Assembly: GCA_036925085.1 (NCBI GenBank)
Contig: JAUPFP010000008.1
Location: 5,109,277 to 5,173,276 of the forward strand
From: Brachycybe producta
Lineage: Eukaryota; Arthropoda; Diplopoda; Playtdesmida; Andrognathidae
Length of the DNA stretch: 64,000 nucleotides
Reading direction: 5' to 3'
Position numbers and translations under genes: made by a program. The first letter of the stretch is position 1, and every line of letters starts with the position of its first letter. Shown one piece after another: positions 61,968 to 64,000 of this stretch. The notes below the pieces were generated by a model. The model was not told the origin of the DNA and ran no database searches. It was given only the letters and a program-made list of their open reading frames with translations.

Positions 61968-62670
61968 AATGAGAAAAATCTCAACTTGAGGAATATATTT
62001 TTTTATACTTCCCGTCACATTCCTTCTATTTTAAACGGATTTATAATGAAAATTTTGCCACTTTTGGCATTTTAAAGCTGAAAATTTTAAATTTACTGTT
62101 ACTATTTAGTACAAGGTGATTTTTTTCACAGCATAATACTGAAAATTTATAATAAACAATAGTAGATTTTCACATGGGGTTTTTATTACGGCGTTAGATC
62201 TCCTTATCATTGTCTAAACAAAACCAACTCTTCCATTTTCATCATTTGGAAACAAATAATTAATGTTTCAACGACGTTTCTAAATTCAACAACTTAATCC
62301 AGTCCTTAAAACAAATGTGTCGTAACGTCCATAGAAATATTTATGAACGTGACGTCACATTTGATTAAATTTCTGTTCGAGTCACTAAATGTATGGAAAA
62401 CACGGCAAAATATCATTCACAGAAGTTTTTTTTAACCCTGAGACAAATTAATTTCTTGACAGTGCTTGGCGGCAATTGAAGGCACTGCGGAGCTAAGAAA
62501 AAGCCAACGAAATATTGCTGCGAAATGAGTAAGTATTCGCATAAATAATAAGTAAAATTAATTTGTAAGAAATTGAAGTATAACATTAAATACTATTTCA
62601 ATATTATTGCTTATATTACGAAGATAGTTTTTTCTTCTACCGATTTATCATCGAATTTTGTTCACTTTGA
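61968..62670. other. Convergent 3' ends of CEP120 and GLMP
   Basis: AT-rich 3' UTR sequence of both genes. A short GC-richer patch at 62465-62530 ends in ATGA/GTAAGT, a good donor-like string, but nothing recognisable follows it. Confidence 0.5.
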
Positions 62671-63924
62671 TCATGACATGATCTTTGACGATTGAACATT
62701 AAACTGAAGTTCATCACCCTTTGACCTGAATCTCCTTACCACAATAAACAGACCTCCGATTACAATCAAAAGTCCAGGAACTCCAAAACCAACAACTATC
62801 ACAATAATAACGAGACTTGAAAAGGTTTCTTTTGGTGGAGCACCGATTCCAAACGTTGCAGTCCTTAAAAATAAGACATTAATTACTATTAACGAAATAA
62901 AATTACAAGTGATCGTCTCAAATGATGATTACCATGAAAGATAGTTAGTAATCTCGTAGAATCCGTCTTCTTCCAATCCATACGATACATTCACAAAACT
63001 GATTAATACGTTCGACATGTTCGATCCGTAATATGCGTTTGCGATACTGTTCGACATCTCGTCTGATCTAGAACTGATTCGATATCGAAATTAGTTAACG
63101 ACGGTGATTACAATGATTGCAATTTTATTCCACCTAAGAGAAATGTTTCCAAAAGATTGTTTCGTATCAGTGGAATACTCAGTTACGCGATCGGAGGAAG
63201 TGTAACAGACTGGCTTCCACAAGAGATAACTTCCGAAACCATTTGAACGACTAAAAGGCGACGTAATCTGTACAGTCTGAATGAAATTCAAAACAGAATA
63301 TCAACATCATTTATCAGTTCGCCACAACCGACACTCATTGAACGTACAGTGAACACTCCGGGAGTATATTCGTCATCGATCGACAACAATTTCTCTAATA
63401 AGTAATCATCAAAAGTCGTTTCGTCGCTGATAAGAGCTAGTTCCAAAGCAAAACGACCGTTTGTTTGATTACTAACAAAATCATCGAGAATCAACTCGAT
63501 TTGTAAACTGGATGGAGTATGTAACAATTTGGGTAAATGTTCATAATGGTCGGTGTCTCCAAAAGCGCCGAGCTAAGAAAAGATAAATATAAATTACAGA
63601 AAAAAATCGCTTAACATTAAAATATTGAAATTAAATAACTAGGATCATTTCTCCACACCATGTCAGGGAGATTTAAAAAAAACGAATTCAGATAGGTAAA
63701 GAAGATAAAAAAAAAGATGTTCTTACCACTAAACGTAACGTTTTTCTTCCGTAGACAGATTCCCAATCGGTTGACAAGACAAACTCGGCTTGAACTTCAG
63801 AGTCCGACACATTCGTGGCTTTTACCGACGCCCAAGTGAAGTTTTGAAAAGGAATGGCCGTCGTCAAATTGTTGCGTGCCAAAGCCACGTCGGCTTCATC
63901 GTTAACATCATCGTATGCCCACAA
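62671..63924 (-). CDS. GLMP: Glycosylated lysosomal membrane protein, 3' part
   Basis: Five exons: 63727-63924, 63348-63572, 63134-63276, 62933-63067, 62671-62863 (297 residues); the N-terminal part lies beyond the window. Family marks are the conserved SIDDEYTPGVF, GSYLLWKPVCY, LHTPSSLQIEL and YLSWTATFGIGAPP just before a single membrane helix (SSLVIIVIVVGFGVPGLLIV). Several NxS/T sites (NNLT, NFT, NVS, NQT) fit a heavily glycosylated lumenal domain. GLMP (NCU-G1) partners the lysosomal transporter MFSD1. The cytosolic tail ends FNVQSSKIMS and lacks a clear tyrosine sorting motif like that of vertebrate GLMP, so sorting may rest on the partner. Confidence 0.85.
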
Positions 63925-64000
63925 CTGAAATGTAGAAAACGAACAGTTAAAATAAAAAATTAACAAACTAATCTTTTATTTAAACGATAAGAATAAGTAG
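63925..64000. other. GLMP intron, window edge
   Basis: Intron upstream of the first visible GLMP exon; the missing exons should follow beyond the edge. Confidence 0.7.

Noticed and set aside
62465-62540. Possible first exon ending ATGA/GTAAGT
   Set aside because: The donor-like string is good but no coding or downstream exon is seen before the window ends; too little to call.
1-64000. Retrovirus-like, LTR or Polinton-like element, CRISPR array, rRNA
   Set aside because: I saw no long terminal direct repeats, no enzyme or capsid-like coding sequence, no spaced repeat array and no rRNA-like stretch.

Overview
The window is nuclear DNA of an invertebrate animal. Genes are split by spliceosomal introns (GT-AG, many of 50-400 bases), the background is strongly AT-rich, and DNA-transposon foldbacks (MITEs), one SINE family and simple repeats are everywhere. 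Every gene I could name is a conserved single-copy metazoan gene, including the centriole gene CEP120. I see nothing bacterial and no retrovirus-like, LTR, Polinton-like or LINE coding sequence. I cannot name the species.

Layout. Positions 1-9845 hold no gene I can recognise: AT-rich DNA with foldback elements (4364-4742, 7137-7715, 8088-9402) and a SINE. COMMD10 (minus, 9846-10859) and CACTIN (plus, 11001-14258) share a 141-base divergent promoter. A basigin/neuroplastin gene (minus, 15870-22442) and PHAX (plus, 23500-24815) diverge from a 1.06-kb spacer. A casein kinase 1 gamma gene (minus, 28429-56580) fills the middle with large, repeat-rich introns. It lies head to head with CEP120 (plus, 57763-61967), which meets a GLMP-like lysosomal membrane protein gene (minus, 62671-63924, 5' part outside the window).

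The genes are not an operon and their products work in different places: NF-kB/COMMD traffic, splicing (CACTIN), the cell surface (basigin), snRNA export (PHAX), membrane kinase signalling (CK1 gamma), centrioles (CEP120) and lysosomes (GLMP). Their order looks old. From memory of the human map, COMMD10, PHAX, CSNK1G3 and CEP120 lie on 5q23; CACTIN, BSG and CSNK1G2 on 19p13.3; and CSNK1G1 and NPTN on 15q. This window therefore looks like one unduplicated ancestral block.

Most notable: (i) two 149-base copies of one kinase exon in CK1 gamma, same phase, which frame alone forces to be mutually exclusive; (ii) an 81-base stop-free intron of length 3n just before the CK1 gamma palmitoylation cysteines; (iii) a perfect RFX X-box 138 bases before the CEP120 start; (iv) a satellite grown from a MITE end that abuts a basigin splice acceptor; (v) five foldbacks that share ends and a GC-rich core but have different, internally complementary stems; (vi) the CK1 gamma piece expected before the YRDVKPEN loop is missing next to a long poly-T tract.
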